The position numbers and the translations under genes were made by a program. This document shows, piece after piece, positions 55,138-63,906 of a DNA stretch of 64,000 nt (positions are counted from its first letter, which is position 1; each line of letters starts with the position of its first letter). The notes below the pieces were generated by a model that saw nothing but the letters and a program-made list of their open reading frames with translations, was not told where the DNA came from and searched no databases. Origin of the DNA: Paenibacillus algorifonticola. Lineage in GTDB: Bacteria > Bacillota > Bacilli > Paenibacillales > Paenibacillaceae. Location: contig NZ_LAQO01000001.1 of assembly GCF_000971975.1 (NCBI RefSeq), forward strand, positions 372,001-436,000, written 5' to 3'.

Positions 55138-55166
55138 ATTATACAAGTCGATATTTTTAAAGTCAA
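55138..55166 (-). promoter_or_regulatory. Promoter of the oligopeptide ABC operon
   Basis: Minus strand: -35 TTGACT (55161-55166), 17-bp spacer, -10 TATAAT (55138-55143). A short palindrome GGAATCTCATTCC (55091-55103) lies in the leader and could be an operator. Confidence 0.85.
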
Positions 55167-55209
55167 CTATTCTTATTGGAATTATCAAATTAATTGATAT
55201 AACGATAGA

Positions 55210-55247
55210 AAAATCAAATAACCCCTATCTCGGCAGCGAGACAGGGG
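55210..55247 (-). terminator. Terminator after the FAD monooxygenase gene
   Basis: Minus-strand CCCCTGTCTCG pairs with CGAGATAGGGG (55222-55247, one G-T pair, loop CTGC), followed by a T-rich stretch. Confidence 0.8.
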
Positions 55248-55292
55248 GAACTAGACTAGCCATTCAATTAGGGAATAGATGAGGAAATATAC

Positions 55293-56804
55293 TTATTTCA
55301 AGTGTACGGAGCCAGGCTCACACCAGCGCGCAAGTCCTGCTTTGACCGCCTCCAGCGGTACCGCTTCTGAACGGTCGACCGCCCATGCTATGTAGCCATC
55401 GGGGCGAATTAAAGCTGTATGGACATTTTCCCAATCGGCTGCCTCTTCGGCTATAGAAGCTTGCACGCCTTCCACATGCCCATATTTCTCCCAATCGACT
55501 AGCTCGCCAAATTGGGGATCACCAGCGAGGTGAAGCAGCACATAGGAGCCAGCATGCATCAGCTTATAGGATTTCAGAAGAGAGCCGTTAGCAAGCCTCA
55601 AAGTAAGCTCCGAGAACCGGCGTCCATTCAGGGCATGTGGCGGCGAGTGCAGGTCAGGCGCATAGCCCACATCGAAGGCTGCAATTTGGGCAGACAGCAA
55701 AGCATTGGCTTCAGGAATTTGCAGAAGGGATGCCATTAGCTTTCTTAGCTCCATAATGCCCGGCATCTGCCTAATCAATAGAGCCTGAGCTTCGGTATTG
55801 CGGAGCAGCGCCGTGCTGACAGGATAGCGTTCCTCATGATAGCTACCCAGAAGCCAGTCCGGAGCCCAGCCCTTCAGCTTGGCAGCCAGCTTCCAGCCCA
55901 AATTTACAGCCTCCTGCAAACCGACATTCATGCCTTGGCCTCCTGCTGGAAGATGAATATGCGCCGCATCTCCGGCCAGGAAGACCCGTTTTTTTCGAAA
56001 TTGCTCTGCTTGGCGGGTTGCATTGCCGAATCGCGAGAGCCACTCCGCTTCTCCAATGCCAAAATCTTGTCCATAAACACGCAGCATACTGGACTTCAGC
56101 TCATCTAGTGTAACCGGCTCATCCTTAGCAATGGCCATCCGCTCAGAATCAAACACAATGACCCGGTGAATCTGCTTCGTTACAGGTACAATCATAATGC
56201 CGCCCTGCTCCGTAAATTGGGATACCATTTTCCCCGGTTCAAGTTCTGGCAGTTTGACATCCCCAAGCATACCCGTAAAAGTAGCATCCGTTCCTAAAAA
56301 AGCGATTTCCATTTGTTTGCGGACAAGGCTTCCGCCGCCATCAGCGCCCACGGCGTATTCAGCAGCCAGCCTATATTCCCCTTCCGGCCCTATGGCCGTC
56401 ACTTCAACACCTTCGTCGTGCTGGCGGATCGATTTTACTTCCGTTTCCCGGAAAATAGCTACGCCTAGCCCTCTTGCCCGTTCCTCCAGCAGCTTCTCAG
56501 TTTCACTTTGCGCAAGAAATAACGTATAGTTGGAGGCTGAATCCAAAATAGAAAAATCCAAAGGCGTTGCCAGGCCCGCGAAATGCCCTCTCGGAATTGG
56601 CCTTCCCCTCTCCAGCAGTTCTGGAGCAAGACCTCGCATATCTAAAACCTCAAGCGTACGGGGATGAATCGTTAAAGCACGGGAATAAGGGGTTGTTTCC
56701 TTCAATCGTTCCAGCAAGCAAACTTTTATGTTAGCTAAAGCAAGCTCCGAGGCTACCATCAGGCCAACCGGTCCACCTCCCACAACAATTACGCCATAAT
56801 TCAT
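55293..56804 (-). CDS. FAD-dependent aromatic monooxygenase (rifampicin-monooxygenase-like)
   Basis: 503 residues. Dinucleotide-binding GVIVVGGGPVGLMVASELA at the N-terminus, the aromatic hydroxylase motif GADGGGSLVRKQM (~150-170) and the second FAD motif GDAAHIHLPAGGQGMNVGLQ (~280-300), then a thioredoxin-like C-terminal region. The SRALTIHPRTLEVLDMRGL segment resembles Rox and related antibiotic- or phenol-hydroxylating enzymes. Cytosolic, uses NAD(P)H and oxygen. It lies 27 bp after the MarR gene in the same operon, which suggests induction by an aromatic compound. Confidence 0.9.
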   Translation of the reverse strand: MNYGVIVVGGGPVGLMVASELALANIKVCLLERLKETTPYSRALTIHPRTLEVLDMRGLAPELLERGRPIPRGHFAGLATPLDFSILDSASNYTLFLAQSETEKLLEERARGLGVAIFRETEVKSIRQHDEGVEVTAIGPEGEYRLAAEYAVGADGGGSLVRKQMEIAFLGTDATFTGMLGDVKLPELEPGKMVSQFTEQGGIMIVPVTKQIHRVIVFDSERMAIAKDEPVTLDELKSSMLRVYGQDFGIGEAEWLSRFGNATRQAEQFRKKRVFLAGDAAHIHLPAGGQGMNVGLQEAVNLGWKLAAKLKGWAPDWLLGSYHEERYPVSTALLRNTEAQALLIRQMPGIMELRKLMASLLQIPEANALLSAQIAAFDVGYAPDLHSPPHALNGRRFSELTLRLANGSLLKSYKLMHAGSYVLLHLAGDPQFGELVDWEKYGHVEGVQASIAEEAADWENVHTALIRPDGYIAWAVDRSEAVPLEAVKAGLARWCEPGSVHLK

Positions 56805-56831
56805 CTTTAGTCACACCTCTCCATTGATCAT

Positions 56832-57341
56832 TCATAATGTCTGCTCCGTTATCTCCGCAATGCTATGCTCATAAAAACCGATCAAATCCAACAAAAACCG
56901 TTTGACCACTTCAAGCTCAGCCTCGTTATAGGCATGCAAAATCCCCATAAATTGCGCCTGCACCTTGTCATGCAGCTCTTCATGAATGGCATACAATTGC
57001 TTGCCTGGTGAGGTCAGACGAAAAAAAACTTCCTTTTTATTGTCGTTTAATTGCGTTTTACGTACCCAGCCGTTTTTCAAAAGCCGAGTCGTCACCTTGG
57101 AGACGTTTCCTTTGCTCAGCACCATTTTATCGGCAATTGCCGTCAAATTAAGCGGCTCGTGCTGCCCGATGCAGGATACTACATGAATTTCCGTCATATT
57201 AAGCGGCGTATCAAATTCAATGCTGTTGCGCAGCTGCTGTAAAAACAGGCTGCCTTCCTCCTGCTCGAACTGCTCCTGCTGATGCAGCAGCTTTATAAGA
57301 AGTTCGTATACATATTGCTTGTTCATTTGATATGTTTCCAT
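56832..57341 (-). CDS. MarR-family transcriptional regulator
   Basis: 169 residues. Winged helix at ~50-115: LNLTAIADKMVLSKGNVSKV, then LLKNGWVRKTQLNDNKKEVF, flanked by dimerisation helices. The ATG at 57377 in the longer frame lies inside the -10 box of the promoter, so it cannot be on the transcript; I therefore start at the ATG at 57341 (weak AAAGGA upstream). A 24-bp operator overlaps its promoter, and two related sites precede the nitroreductase gene, so it probably represses itself, the monooxygenase and the nitroreductase. Confidence 0.88.
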   Translation of the reverse strand: METYQMNKQYVYELLIKLLHQQEQFEQEEGSLFLQQLRNSIEFDTPLNMTEIHVVSCIGQHEPLNLTAIADKMVLSKGNVSKVTTRLLKNGWVRKTQLNDNKKEVFFRLTSPGKQLYAIHEELHDKVQAQFMGILHAYNEAELEVVKRFLLDLIGFYEHSIAEITEQTL

Positions 57342-57375
57342 CCTTAACCCATCCTTTGTCAGCTTCACTCCCTTC

Positions 57376-57411
57376 ATTATAGCGCATAAATTGTTTCAAA
57401 TGAAACAATTT
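57376..57411 (-). promoter_or_regulatory. marR promoter -10 and MarR operator site 1
   Basis: -10 TATAAT on the minus strand (57376-57381). Just upstream is a palindrome with 11-bp perfect arms, AAATTGTTTCA (57388-57398) and TGAAACAATTT (57401-57411), spaced by AA, which would cover the -35 region. Confidence 0.8.
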
Positions 57412-57441
57412 GATCAATAATAAATGTGCCGCAGCAACGGG

Positions 57442-58002
57442 TCACAGGACGGTCAGTTTCTTTTCAGCAGGCGTACGCGGCTTTGCTTTCGGAATTTTAT
57501 CGTAATAGCCCATAAGCAGTATACCAACAATACGCTCGCCCGACTTGACGCCTAACCCTTCACAAAATATAGGAGAATGGATACATTCGAGCGTCGACCA
57601 AACCATCCCGATCCCTTGCTCCCAAGCGAGCAGTTGAAAATTTTGAATGAGGCAGCTGACAGCCCCATAATCCTCCTCTTGCTTATGCGCATCCTTGTCT
57701 GCTTTCATCACGACAATTAAATACGCAGGGATTTTGCTGTAATTTAGCTTCATCATTTGCTTCAACTTTCCCGGCATTAGCTTAAGGCGCTTCAGATGGC
57801 CCATCGATTCCATCATTAGATCGACCAGCCTGACTTTCGCCTCCATGCGCTCGGCTACGATAAAGCGCCAAGGCTCCCGCAGCCCATGATTGGGTGCCCA
57901 CACAGCATCATTTAACAATTGGAGCAGCATATCCGGCGCAATCGGTTTTTCGTTAAACTGCCGAATACTCCTTCTTTCCCGAATCGTAACCGCGATGCTC
58001 AT
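57442..58002 (-). CDS. Nitroreductase-family protein
   Basis: 186 residues, FMN-binding nitroreductase fold of the YdjA type: N-terminal RERRSIRQFNEKPI (FMN phosphate contact), DAVWAPNHGLREPWRFIV, and IGMVWSTLECIHSPIFCEGL toward the end. Reduces nitro or quinone compounds with NAD(P)H in the cytosol. It lies upstream of the MarR gene on the same strand but has its own regulatory region with two copies of the MarR operator. Confidence 0.92.
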   Translation of the reverse strand: MSIAVTIRERRSIRQFNEKPIAPDMLLQLLNDAVWAPNHGLREPWRFIVAERMEAKVRLVDLMMESMGHLKRLKLMPGKLKQMMKLNYSKIPAYLIVVMKADKDAHKQEEDYGAVSCLIQNFQLLAWEQGIGMVWSTLECIHSPIFCEGLGVKSGERIVGILLMGYYDKIPKAKPRTPAEKKLTVL

Positions 58003-58043
58003 CGAAATGCCCTTCTTTCATTTTATTTTTCGCTCCAGTAATT

Positions 58044-58061
58044 TTGTTTCAAAGGAAACCA
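58044..58061 (-). promoter_or_regulatory. MarR-type operator site 2 (nitroreductase promoter)
   Basis: TTGTTTCA-AA-GGAAACCA, matching site 1 in the left arm fully and in 6 of 8 bases of the right arm. It is 42 bp before the nitroreductase start. Confidence 0.65.
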
Positions 58062-58105
58062 TATAAATACAGGAAGAGAATCAAATTCCGCAATCCCCAT
58101 GAATA

Positions 58106-58123
58106 TTGTTTCCCTTGAAACAA
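58106..58123 (-). promoter_or_regulatory. MarR-type operator site 3
   Basis: TTGTTTCC-CT-TGAAACAA: one arm base differs from site 1. The two sites are 62 bp apart centre to centre, close to six helical turns. The rest of the 402-bp gap 58003-58404 holds a weak ORF (58049-58309) that I do not accept. Confidence 0.7.
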
Positions 58124-58404
58124 TTTAATCACAACCATCTGCCATTCGTCAATGAAGGGTTGAAAATGGTCGCCGCGCCAAAACCTATCGCCCCATTTCG
58201 CAATCGAAAAAAACCAGGAAGTGTCTTCAAACCGATAGCACACTAAACGAAGGGGGTGATAATGCGTATCCAGCCGTTTTAGGCGGTTGAGCCTGTTTTT
58301 CCCTATCATCGTTTATAAACCGCTCTGTTTGAAGACATTCCCTGGCTAACTTCATTTTTTGATCATTACTGAGGCATTTGCGTTTGTTTGTGTATCGTCT
58401 TAAA

Positions 58405-59388
58405 TTAGGAAGGATCGTCAGCTGCCGGCTCTCCGAATACCGGATTCCCATCCTCGTCCCAGTCGATTTTCTTCAACCTGGCATGGCGATTGGGGTCATA
58501 CAGCGGATTGCCCACAATCTCCTTATAGCTCCGCGCATGATAGACAAGCACATCCTCCAACTCGTCCTCCGCAACCGTGAAGCAGTTATGTCCAGGTCCG
58601 TATTGCCTTGTCCGCTCGCTCGTCTGAAATACCGGCTGCGGAGATTTGCTCCAAGCAGCAGCATCAAGCGGATCACAGTCCGCATCTGCTGTCAGAAGTC
58701 CCAGGCAATAATGATGATCCGTTGCGCTTGCGGAATATGTGATAAACAGCTTGCCGTTTCGCGATAGCACCGCAGGCCCTTCGTTCACCTTGAAACCTAT
58801 GATTTCCCAAGAAAACTCAGGCTTCGTCAGAAGCACCTGCTCGCCGCGAAGCGTCCAAGGATTTTCCAGCTCTGAAATGTACAAATTGGAATTGCCTGCA
58901 ATATGCGGCGCTTTCTGCGCCCAAACCAGATACTGCTTGCCTTTATGAGAGAAGCTGGTCGCATCAAGCGCGAACGTGTCCCAGGCGGTATGGATTTGTC
59001 CCTTCTCCGTCCATTTGCCTTCCAGCGGATTGGACGAAGCATTTTCAAGGACAAACATGCGATGGTTGAACAAGCCGTCAACGATTTCCTCGGAAGGTGC
59101 CGCCGCGAAATAGATATACCATTTTTCTTCAATGAAATGAATTTCCGGCGCCCAGATTAGAGCGCTCATTGGCCCAATGCTCGGCTTCGTCCATACAACG
59201 ACTCGCGTACTTTCGGCAAGACCAGTCAGCACCTTTGCCCTGCGCAGCTCAATCCGGTCGAATTCAGGCACGGATGCTGTAAAATAGTAATACCCGTCAG
59301 CATGCCGGTAAATCCACGGGTCCGCTCTTTGTTCGATAAAGGGATTAGGAAAAAGCTGTTTATTTACTGTGTTAGCCGCATCTTTCAT
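58405..59388 (-). CDS. GH43-family glycoside hydrolase
   Basis: 327 residues, no signal peptide, so intracellular. Five-bladed propeller of GH43: N-terminal RADPWIYRHADGYYYFTAS with the general-base Asp, LIWAPEIHFIEEKWYIYFAA, FALDATSFSHKGKQYLVWAQ with the pKa-modulating Asp, and VNEGPAVLSRNGKLFITYSA with the acid Glu, then YGPGHNCF. Likely an arabinofuranosidase or xylosidase that trims imported oligosaccharides. AGAGG is 9 nt before the ATG. Last gene of the sugar operon 58405-62538. Confidence 0.93.
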   Translation of the reverse strand: MKDAANTVNKQLFPNPFIEQRADPWIYRHADGYYYFTASVPEFDRIELRRAKVLTGLAESTRVVVWTKPSIGPMSALIWAPEIHFIEEKWYIYFAAAPSEEIVDGLFNHRMFVLENASSNPLEGKWTEKGQIHTAWDTFALDATSFSHKGKQYLVWAQKAPHIAGNSNLYISELENPWTLRGEQVLLTKPEFSWEIIGFKVNEGPAVLSRNGKLFITYSASATDHHYCLGLLTADADCDPLDAAAWSKSPQPVFQTSERTRQYGPGHNCFTVAEDELEDVLVYHARSYKEIVGNPLYDPNRHARLKKIDWDEDGNPVFGEPAADDPS

Positions 59389-59410
59389 CGTTGTGAGCCT
59401 CTTTTCGTCG

Positions 59411-60256
59411 TTAGCCTTTTACCGCGCCCGCCGTTACGCCGCCAATAATATAGCGCTGAGCGAATCCGTAGAAGATCATAATAGGAATCATGGACAGGAT
59501 AATAGCTGCGAATGCCATATTCACCTGAGACGTATATTCGCCGAAAAACTGGAATTGCACGAGCGGCAGCGTGGAAACCGCCTTTTTCTGCACAAGCACC
59601 ATAGAAACAACGAAATCGTTCCACGCCCCCAGGGCGCTAAGTACGATGATCGTCATGTTAATAGGCTTGAGGAGTGGAAAAATAATACTAAAAAACGTTC
59701 GATAACGTGAAGCTCCGTCCAGCAAAGCCGATTCTTCCAGCTCCCTTGGAACCGTCTTGATGAACCCTACATAAAGGAAGCAAAAATAACCGATTTGCAC
59801 GCCCGTCAACGAGGTGATGAGCCCCGGCAGCGTATTCAGAATATGAAGGTCCGCCCAGGTTTTGTACAGCGGAAACATCAGCACCTGAAACGGCAGCATA
59901 ATGCTCGACATAAATAAATAATAGAAAAACGAATAAAAGCGGTTATTGTTTCGGGCAATGACGTAGGCTCCCATGGAGCAGACGAGAATCGTCAGAGCAA
60001 CCGTCGCCGACGTTGTCACAACACTGTTGCGAAGCGCGAGGAAAAAGTTGGAGGCTTCAATAGCATCCGCATAATTGCTCCATGAAATGTGCTTGGGAAA
60101 GCTGAGCGGACTTTCGGCCGTCTCCATCGGCGTCTTAATGGAATAGACGATTGCGATATAGAAGGGGAACAAGAACAGCAGGCCAATTGCATAAAGGATA
60201 GCAATGCGAATTCGTTCCACCCATTTAAACGGCTTGGTAGCTCGCGATGTGTTCAA
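59411..60256 (-). CDS. Carbohydrate ABC permease (MalG/AraQ type)
   Basis: 281 residues, six membrane segments, EAA loop ELEESALLDGASRYRTFFSI at ~170-189 and C-terminal RYIIGGVTAGAVKG, typical of CUT1 permeases. The start is TTG at 60256 with GGAGG 7 nt upstream, overlapping the stop of the preceding permease gene. The ATPase is not encoded locally. Confidence 0.94.
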   Translation of the reverse strand: MNTSRATKPFKWVERIRIAILYAIGLLFLFPFYIAIVYSIKTPMETAESPLSFPKHISWSNYADAIEASNFFLALRNSVVTTSATVALTILVCSMGAYVIARNNNRFYSFFYYLFMSSIMLPFQVLMFPLYKTWADLHILNTLPGLITSLTGVQIGYFCFLYVGFIKTVPRELEESALLDGASRYRTFFSIIFPLLKPINMTIIVLSALGAWNDFVVSMVLVQKKAVSTLPLVQFQFFGEYTSQVNMAFAAIILSMIPIMIFYGFAQRYIIGGVTAGAVKG

Positions 60257-61110
60257 TATTCCACCTCCCTTCTGCGGAAATAGCGGGTAACGAGAACTGT
60301 AATAAAGAGAATGAACGCGAAAAGCACAATGGCGGACATCTGCCCGTAGCCTGCCTTGAAATAAGGGAATTCATAATTGTAAACATACATAGCCATCGTC
60401 TGGGAAGACGTCCCTGGACCACCTTTTGTCGCAACCATTGAGTAATCAAATTGCCTCAAGCCCGTACCGAGCCACAAAGGAATGCAATACGTAAAGGCAG
60501 GCATCAGCAATGGGATTGTAATGCTGCGGAACTGCTGTACGATGCCAGCTCCATCAATACGGGCCGATTCATACATGTCTTTGGGAATGGTTTGCAGGCC
60601 CGCATAATAGATGACCATCGCAAGACCAACCTCTTTCCAAACAGCAATGATGACAATGCCCAGCATGACAGTTGAAGGATTGCCAAGCAGACCGCTATCG
60701 GTGTGGAATAAAATCGGATAAATATCACTGTAAATATAGCGCCAAATAATGGAGGCCAACACAAGGCTGATGACCATCGGCATAAAAATGAACGTCTTTA
60801 ACAGGTTGACCCCTTTGAATTTGGTATTGAGCGCCACGGCTAGCAAAAGACCCAATACGTTCACGAGAAAAGTCGTGGAAAAAGCGAAAAACAACGTATT
60901 TTTAATCGGCTCGATAGCATCGGTGTCGCTGAACAGCAGCTTGAGGTTGCGCAAGCCAACATAGTCATAGGTTGGGCTGATGCCATCCCAATTGGTAAAC
61001 GCAATGTTCAGCCCGCGGAAAAAGGGGAAAATGACAACTAAAGAAAAAAATAAAAGAGCCGGAATCAGGAACGTAAAGGTTACGAGGTTGTTTTTATATA
61101 GTCTCTTCAT
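60253..61110 (-). CDS. Carbohydrate ABC permease (MalF/AraP type)
   Basis: 285 residues, six membrane segments. N-terminal TFLIPALLFFSLVVIFPFFR, INTAFTNWDG-like INIAFTNWDG region, and EAA loop DMYESARIDGAGIVQQFRSI at ~180-199. Partner of the following MalG-type permease; both receive substrate from the lipoprotein encoded upstream. Confidence 0.93.
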   Translation of the reverse strand: MKRLYKNNLVTFTFLIPALLFFSLVVIFPFFRGLNIAFTNWDGISPTYDYVGLRNLKLLFSDTDAIEPIKNTLFFAFSTTFLVNVLGLLLAVALNTKFKGVNLLKTFIFMPMVISLVLASIIWRYIYSDIYPILFHTDSGLLGNPSTVMLGIVIIAVWKEVGLAMVIYYAGLQTIPKDMYESARIDGAGIVQQFRSITIPLLMPAFTYCIPLWLGTGLRQFDYSMVATKGGPGTSSQTMAMYVYNYEFPYFKAGYGQMSAIVLFAFILFITVLVTRYFRRREVEY

Positions 61111-61143
61111 CCACTCACCGCCAAATATTTATTAAGAATGTAG

Positions 61144-61184
61144 AGCTTCTCGGCGCCCCCATGCCATTCAAGCGCCGAAAAGCT
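61144..61184 (-). terminator. Hairpin between binding lipoprotein and permease genes
   Basis: AGCTTCTCGGCGC (61144-61156) pairs with GCGCCGAAAAGCT (61172-61184), 13 bp with one mismatch, 15-nt loop. No proper T tract. Same position as hairpins in the two other ABC importer operons of the window. Confidence 0.55.
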
Positions 61185-61191
61185 AGAGCTG

Positions 61192-62538
61192 TTAATTCAT
61201 TTTATTGATTTTTGCAAAGCCATCGTCCAGCTTCTTAATCGTCTCATCCACATTGCGCTCGGCAGGATCGGTAACGAGGAAGAAGGTCATCACCTTTTGC
61301 CATGTATCGTCATATTGGCCGTACCAAAGCGGTTTCACCTGATTGTTGACAATTTTCCCGGATTGGAAGACGGCTTGGAACTCAGCCGAGATCGGATCCT
61401 GCTGCGCTGGTTTAATATCTTTGGATATAGTGCTGATGGTCTGTACGCCATCCGCCCAAATTTGCGCTCCCTCATCGGAAGCCATAAAATCAAAGAATTT
61501 TTTCGCCGTCTCGATATTCGCCGACTTGGCCCCGATCATCCATGTGTCATCCGTGGAATACGTCATGTAGTTGTCTTCTGGATTATCAGTCGCCGGGTAC
61601 ATAAACACTCCGAAATTGCCGCTCGGATTGTAACTGCGAATGCTGCCAATCGCAAAGCTGCCCATAATATCCATCGCTGCTTTGCCTTGTGCAAAATATT
61701 GCAGCGAACGGTCATAATCGATATCCTTGGCGTCGCTGTTCGCATAGGCGCTAAGCTGGTTTACCCGCTGCAGGAAGTCCTTGTAGCCAGGAACGTCCGA
61801 GAAGCTTTTTTCGCCAGCTATAATTTTACTCGCATAATCGGGGTTATTCACAAGCAGCGTCCCCCACATGTCTGGCCACATAAAGCTCATGTAGGAAGCT
61901 CCGTCCTTCCATGAGGCTGCAAATGGCGTAATGCCTTTGGATTTCAGTGTCTCGGCGGCCTTCAGCAGCTCCGAATAGGTTTTCGGCACCTCAACGCCTG
62001 CCTCTTTAAATAAATCCTTGTTGTAAATGACGGCATTCGTCATCAAATCAATCGGCAAACCGTATACCTTGCCTTCATAAGTGACATTTGGAATATAGGC
62101 TGGATCAACCCTTTTAACAAAAGCTTCATTCGTGACATCCAGGAAGGCTCCGGCCTTCGTCATATCGACCATGCCTGCAGGGCGTCCAAATATAATGTCA
62201 GGCGTATCTCCTGCACTGACTTTCAACTTAATGTTATCGTTGTATTTATCTACCGGCATAACCGAAATATCGAAGCTTACGTTTGGATTCAGCTCAGTGA
62301 ATTTGTCTGTCAGCTTCTTGAAGGTATCCACCTTCGGCTTCTCAACCATGTAGTGAACGACGCTCAGCGTAACTTTCTCACCAGCGTCTGTTTTAGCAGG
62401 AGCGGACGCCTGCTCCGATGGGGATGCACCTGTCTGGGAGGAATCCTCATTGCCATTGCTCGCACTTCCACAACCAGATAACATCGTTACTGCCAAAAAC
62501 AAGGTGCTTGCCATTGATAATGCTTTCGCTTTTCTCAT
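61192..62538 (-). CDS. Sugar-binding lipoprotein (CUT1 family)
   Basis: 448 residues. Lipobox MLSGC (C23), Ser/Asn/Asp linker, then an SBP_bac_1 fold: VTLSVVHYMVEKPKVDTFKK, PDIIFGRPAGMVDMTKAGAF, VIYNKDLFKEAGVEVPKTYS and AAMDIMGSFAIGSIRSY. Captures oligosaccharides, probably arabinan- or xylan-derived given the GH43 enzyme in the operon. GGAGG is 8 nt before the ATG at 62538; the frame upstream of it is leader sequence containing the cre site. Confidence 0.94.
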   Translation of the reverse strand: MRKAKALSMASTLFLAVTMLSGCGSASNGNEDSSQTGASPSEQASAPAKTDAGEKVTLSVVHYMVEKPKVDTFKKLTDKFTELNPNVSFDISVMPVDKYNDNIKLKVSAGDTPDIIFGRPAGMVDMTKAGAFLDVTNEAFVKRVDPAYIPNVTYEGKVYGLPIDLMTNAVIYNKDLFKEAGVEVPKTYSELLKAAETLKSKGITPFAASWKDGASYMSFMWPDMWGTLLVNNPDYASKIIAGEKSFSDVPGYKDFLQRVNQLSAYANSDAKDIDYDRSLQYFAQGKAAMDIMGSFAIGSIRSYNPSGNFGVFMYPATDNPEDNYMTYSTDDTWMIGAKSANIETAKKFFDFMASDEGAQIWADGVQTISTISKDIKPAQQDPISAEFQAVFQSGKIVNNQVKPLWYGQYDDTWQKVMTFFLVTDPAERNVDETIKKLDDGFAKINKMN

Positions 62539-62578
62539 TTTTTTGACCTCCGCTTTAGTTATGAATGGGTTTTTCAAA

Positions 62579-62593
62579 TTGTAACCGCTTTCT
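62579..62593. promoter_or_regulatory. CcpA cre site upstream of the GH43/ABC operon
   Basis: TTGTAACCGCTTTCT fits the cre consensus WTGNAANCGNWWNCW at every position. It lies 41 bp before the lipoprotein start, between that gene and a TATAAT at about 62601-62606 on the minus strand, where CcpA would block elongation. A second symmetric site CCAATTGG (62632-62639) in AT-rich flanks may be the operator of the divergent regulator. Confidence 0.8.
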
Positions 62594-62727
62594 ATTTGGA
62601 TTATAGAATAAAAAATAACGATATTATATATCCAATTGGTTATAAAAATCACTTAATTATATTTTTCTTTTAACTCCCTCTATTTTGATGATATATTATA
62701 ATTATCATTCCTTTTGAGGTGGCGCCA

Positions 62728-63810
62728 ATGGGCAAATTGCCTTTATACAAACAAATACAAAGCTATTACAGAGAGCGGATTTTAACAGGCGAATTGCGCT
62801 ATAAGGACAGAGTGCCATCCGAGCAAGAAATTATGGATGAATTCCGGGTCAGCAAAATTACGGTGAAAAATGCGTTGATCTCTCTGGCGGAAGAAGGACT
62901 GATCACCCGTATTCAAGGGAAGGGCACATTCGTCGCTCAAGTGAACGATGAGGCTCTCAGCGTGAATTCGGAGCTGCAAAGCCGCTCGCCTGCAGACGGC
63001 ATGAATGACATTATTGGGTTTATCATTCCTACCCTGAAGACGAAGGTCATTCAAAAGCTGGTAGATTACGTAGAGCTTCATGCGAAGGAAGCGGGGTACC
63101 AGACGATTTTGCATATTACGAGGGAATCCTCTGTGGAAGAGTCAAAAGCGATTAACAAATTGACTGAAATCGGGGTAAAGGGAATTATCGTTTTCCCTAC
63201 CGAGGACGAGAAATACAACGAATCCTTGCTGCGATTATCGCTCGATAAGTTTCCCTTTGTATTTATTGACCGTTACCTGCGAAACATTGATACTTATCAA
63301 ATTATTTCAGATAATGCAGCTGGGTCCTACGAGACGATCAATTATTTATTAAGCAAAGGGCATCAGAATATTGCTCTAATCTCACCCGATAATACGAATA
63401 CAGCGATTGAAGACCGCACACTGGGCTTTGAGAAAGCATATATCGATAGACGTATCTCCATTGACAAAACACTGTGGTGCCATGTTCCGCTCGATATTTT
63501 ACGCACAGATCAGGCCGAGCCATACGTAACCGCCTTCCTGAACCTTCATCCCGAGGTGAGTGCTATCTATGCCTTATCCGCTGAAACGGCTCAAATTGCC
63601 TATCAATCGCTTGGGAAGCTTGACCGCAGGGAAACCGAAATCGTCTCCTTCGATAATCCCGACCTTCCGGGTATTTCCTATGTCAGCCAAAACGAGAATC
63701 TGCTAGCCCAAGCAGCTGTCACCTTGCTAAAATCGCAAATGGAGGGAGAATATTTGCCGCAGCAAACCGTCATTGAAGTAGAGCTTATCTTAAATGACCA
63801 GCTACCTTAG
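62728..63810 (+). CDS. GntR-LacI hybrid repressor (AraR-like)
   Basis: 360 residues. N-terminal GntR winged helix ~1-68 (PLYKQIQSYYRERILTGELR, VPSEQEIMDEFRVSKITVKN, GLITRIQGKGTFVAQV) joined to a LacI/RbsB-type sugar-binding domain ~90-360 (GFIIPTLKTKVIQKLVDYVE, VKGIIVFPTEDEKYNESLLR, FVFIDRYLRNIDTYQIISDN, GHQNIALISPDNT). This is the AraR architecture. The ATG at 62728 has GAGGTG 6 nt upstream. Divergent from the GH43/ABC operon, so it most likely represses it until its sugar binds. Confidence 0.93.
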   Translation: MGKLPLYKQIQSYYRERILTGELRYKDRVPSEQEIMDEFRVSKITVKNALISLAEEGLITRIQGKGTFVAQVNDEALSVNSELQSRSPADGMNDIIGFIIPTLKTKVIQKLVDYVELHAKEAGYQTILHITRESSVEESKAINKLTEIGVKGIIVFPTEDEKYNESLLRLSLDKFPFVFIDRYLRNIDTYQIISDNAAGSYETINYLLSKGHQNIALISPDNTNTAIEDRTLGFEKAYIDRRISIDKTLWCHVPLDILRTDQAEPYVTAFLNLHPEVSAIYALSAETAQIAYQSLGKLDRRETEIVSFDNPDLPGISYVSQNENLLAQAAVTLLKSQMEGEYLPQQTVIEVELILNDQLP

Positions 63811-63841
63811 TAATGAAAGGAAGTCTGTTACAAACGGCGCA

Positions 63842-63868
63842 AAGCCAAGAGGAATTTCCTCTTGGCTT
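63842..63868. terminator. Hairpin terminator between convergent genes
   Basis: AAGCCAAGAGG (63843-63853) and complement CCTCTTGGCTT (63858-63868) with a tiny loop, followed by CATCTTT on the plus strand. It serves the regulator gene and possibly the convergent gene beyond. Confidence 0.7.
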
Positions 63869-63906
63869 CATCTTTGACGGCACAACGTTGCAGGATTGCC
63901 TGGCTA

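Noticed and set aside
58049..58309. Minus-strand 86-residue ORF upstream of the nitroreductase
   Set aside because: It runs through two MarR-type operators and has no ribosome site; coding-like codons in its first part are not enough to support a gene.
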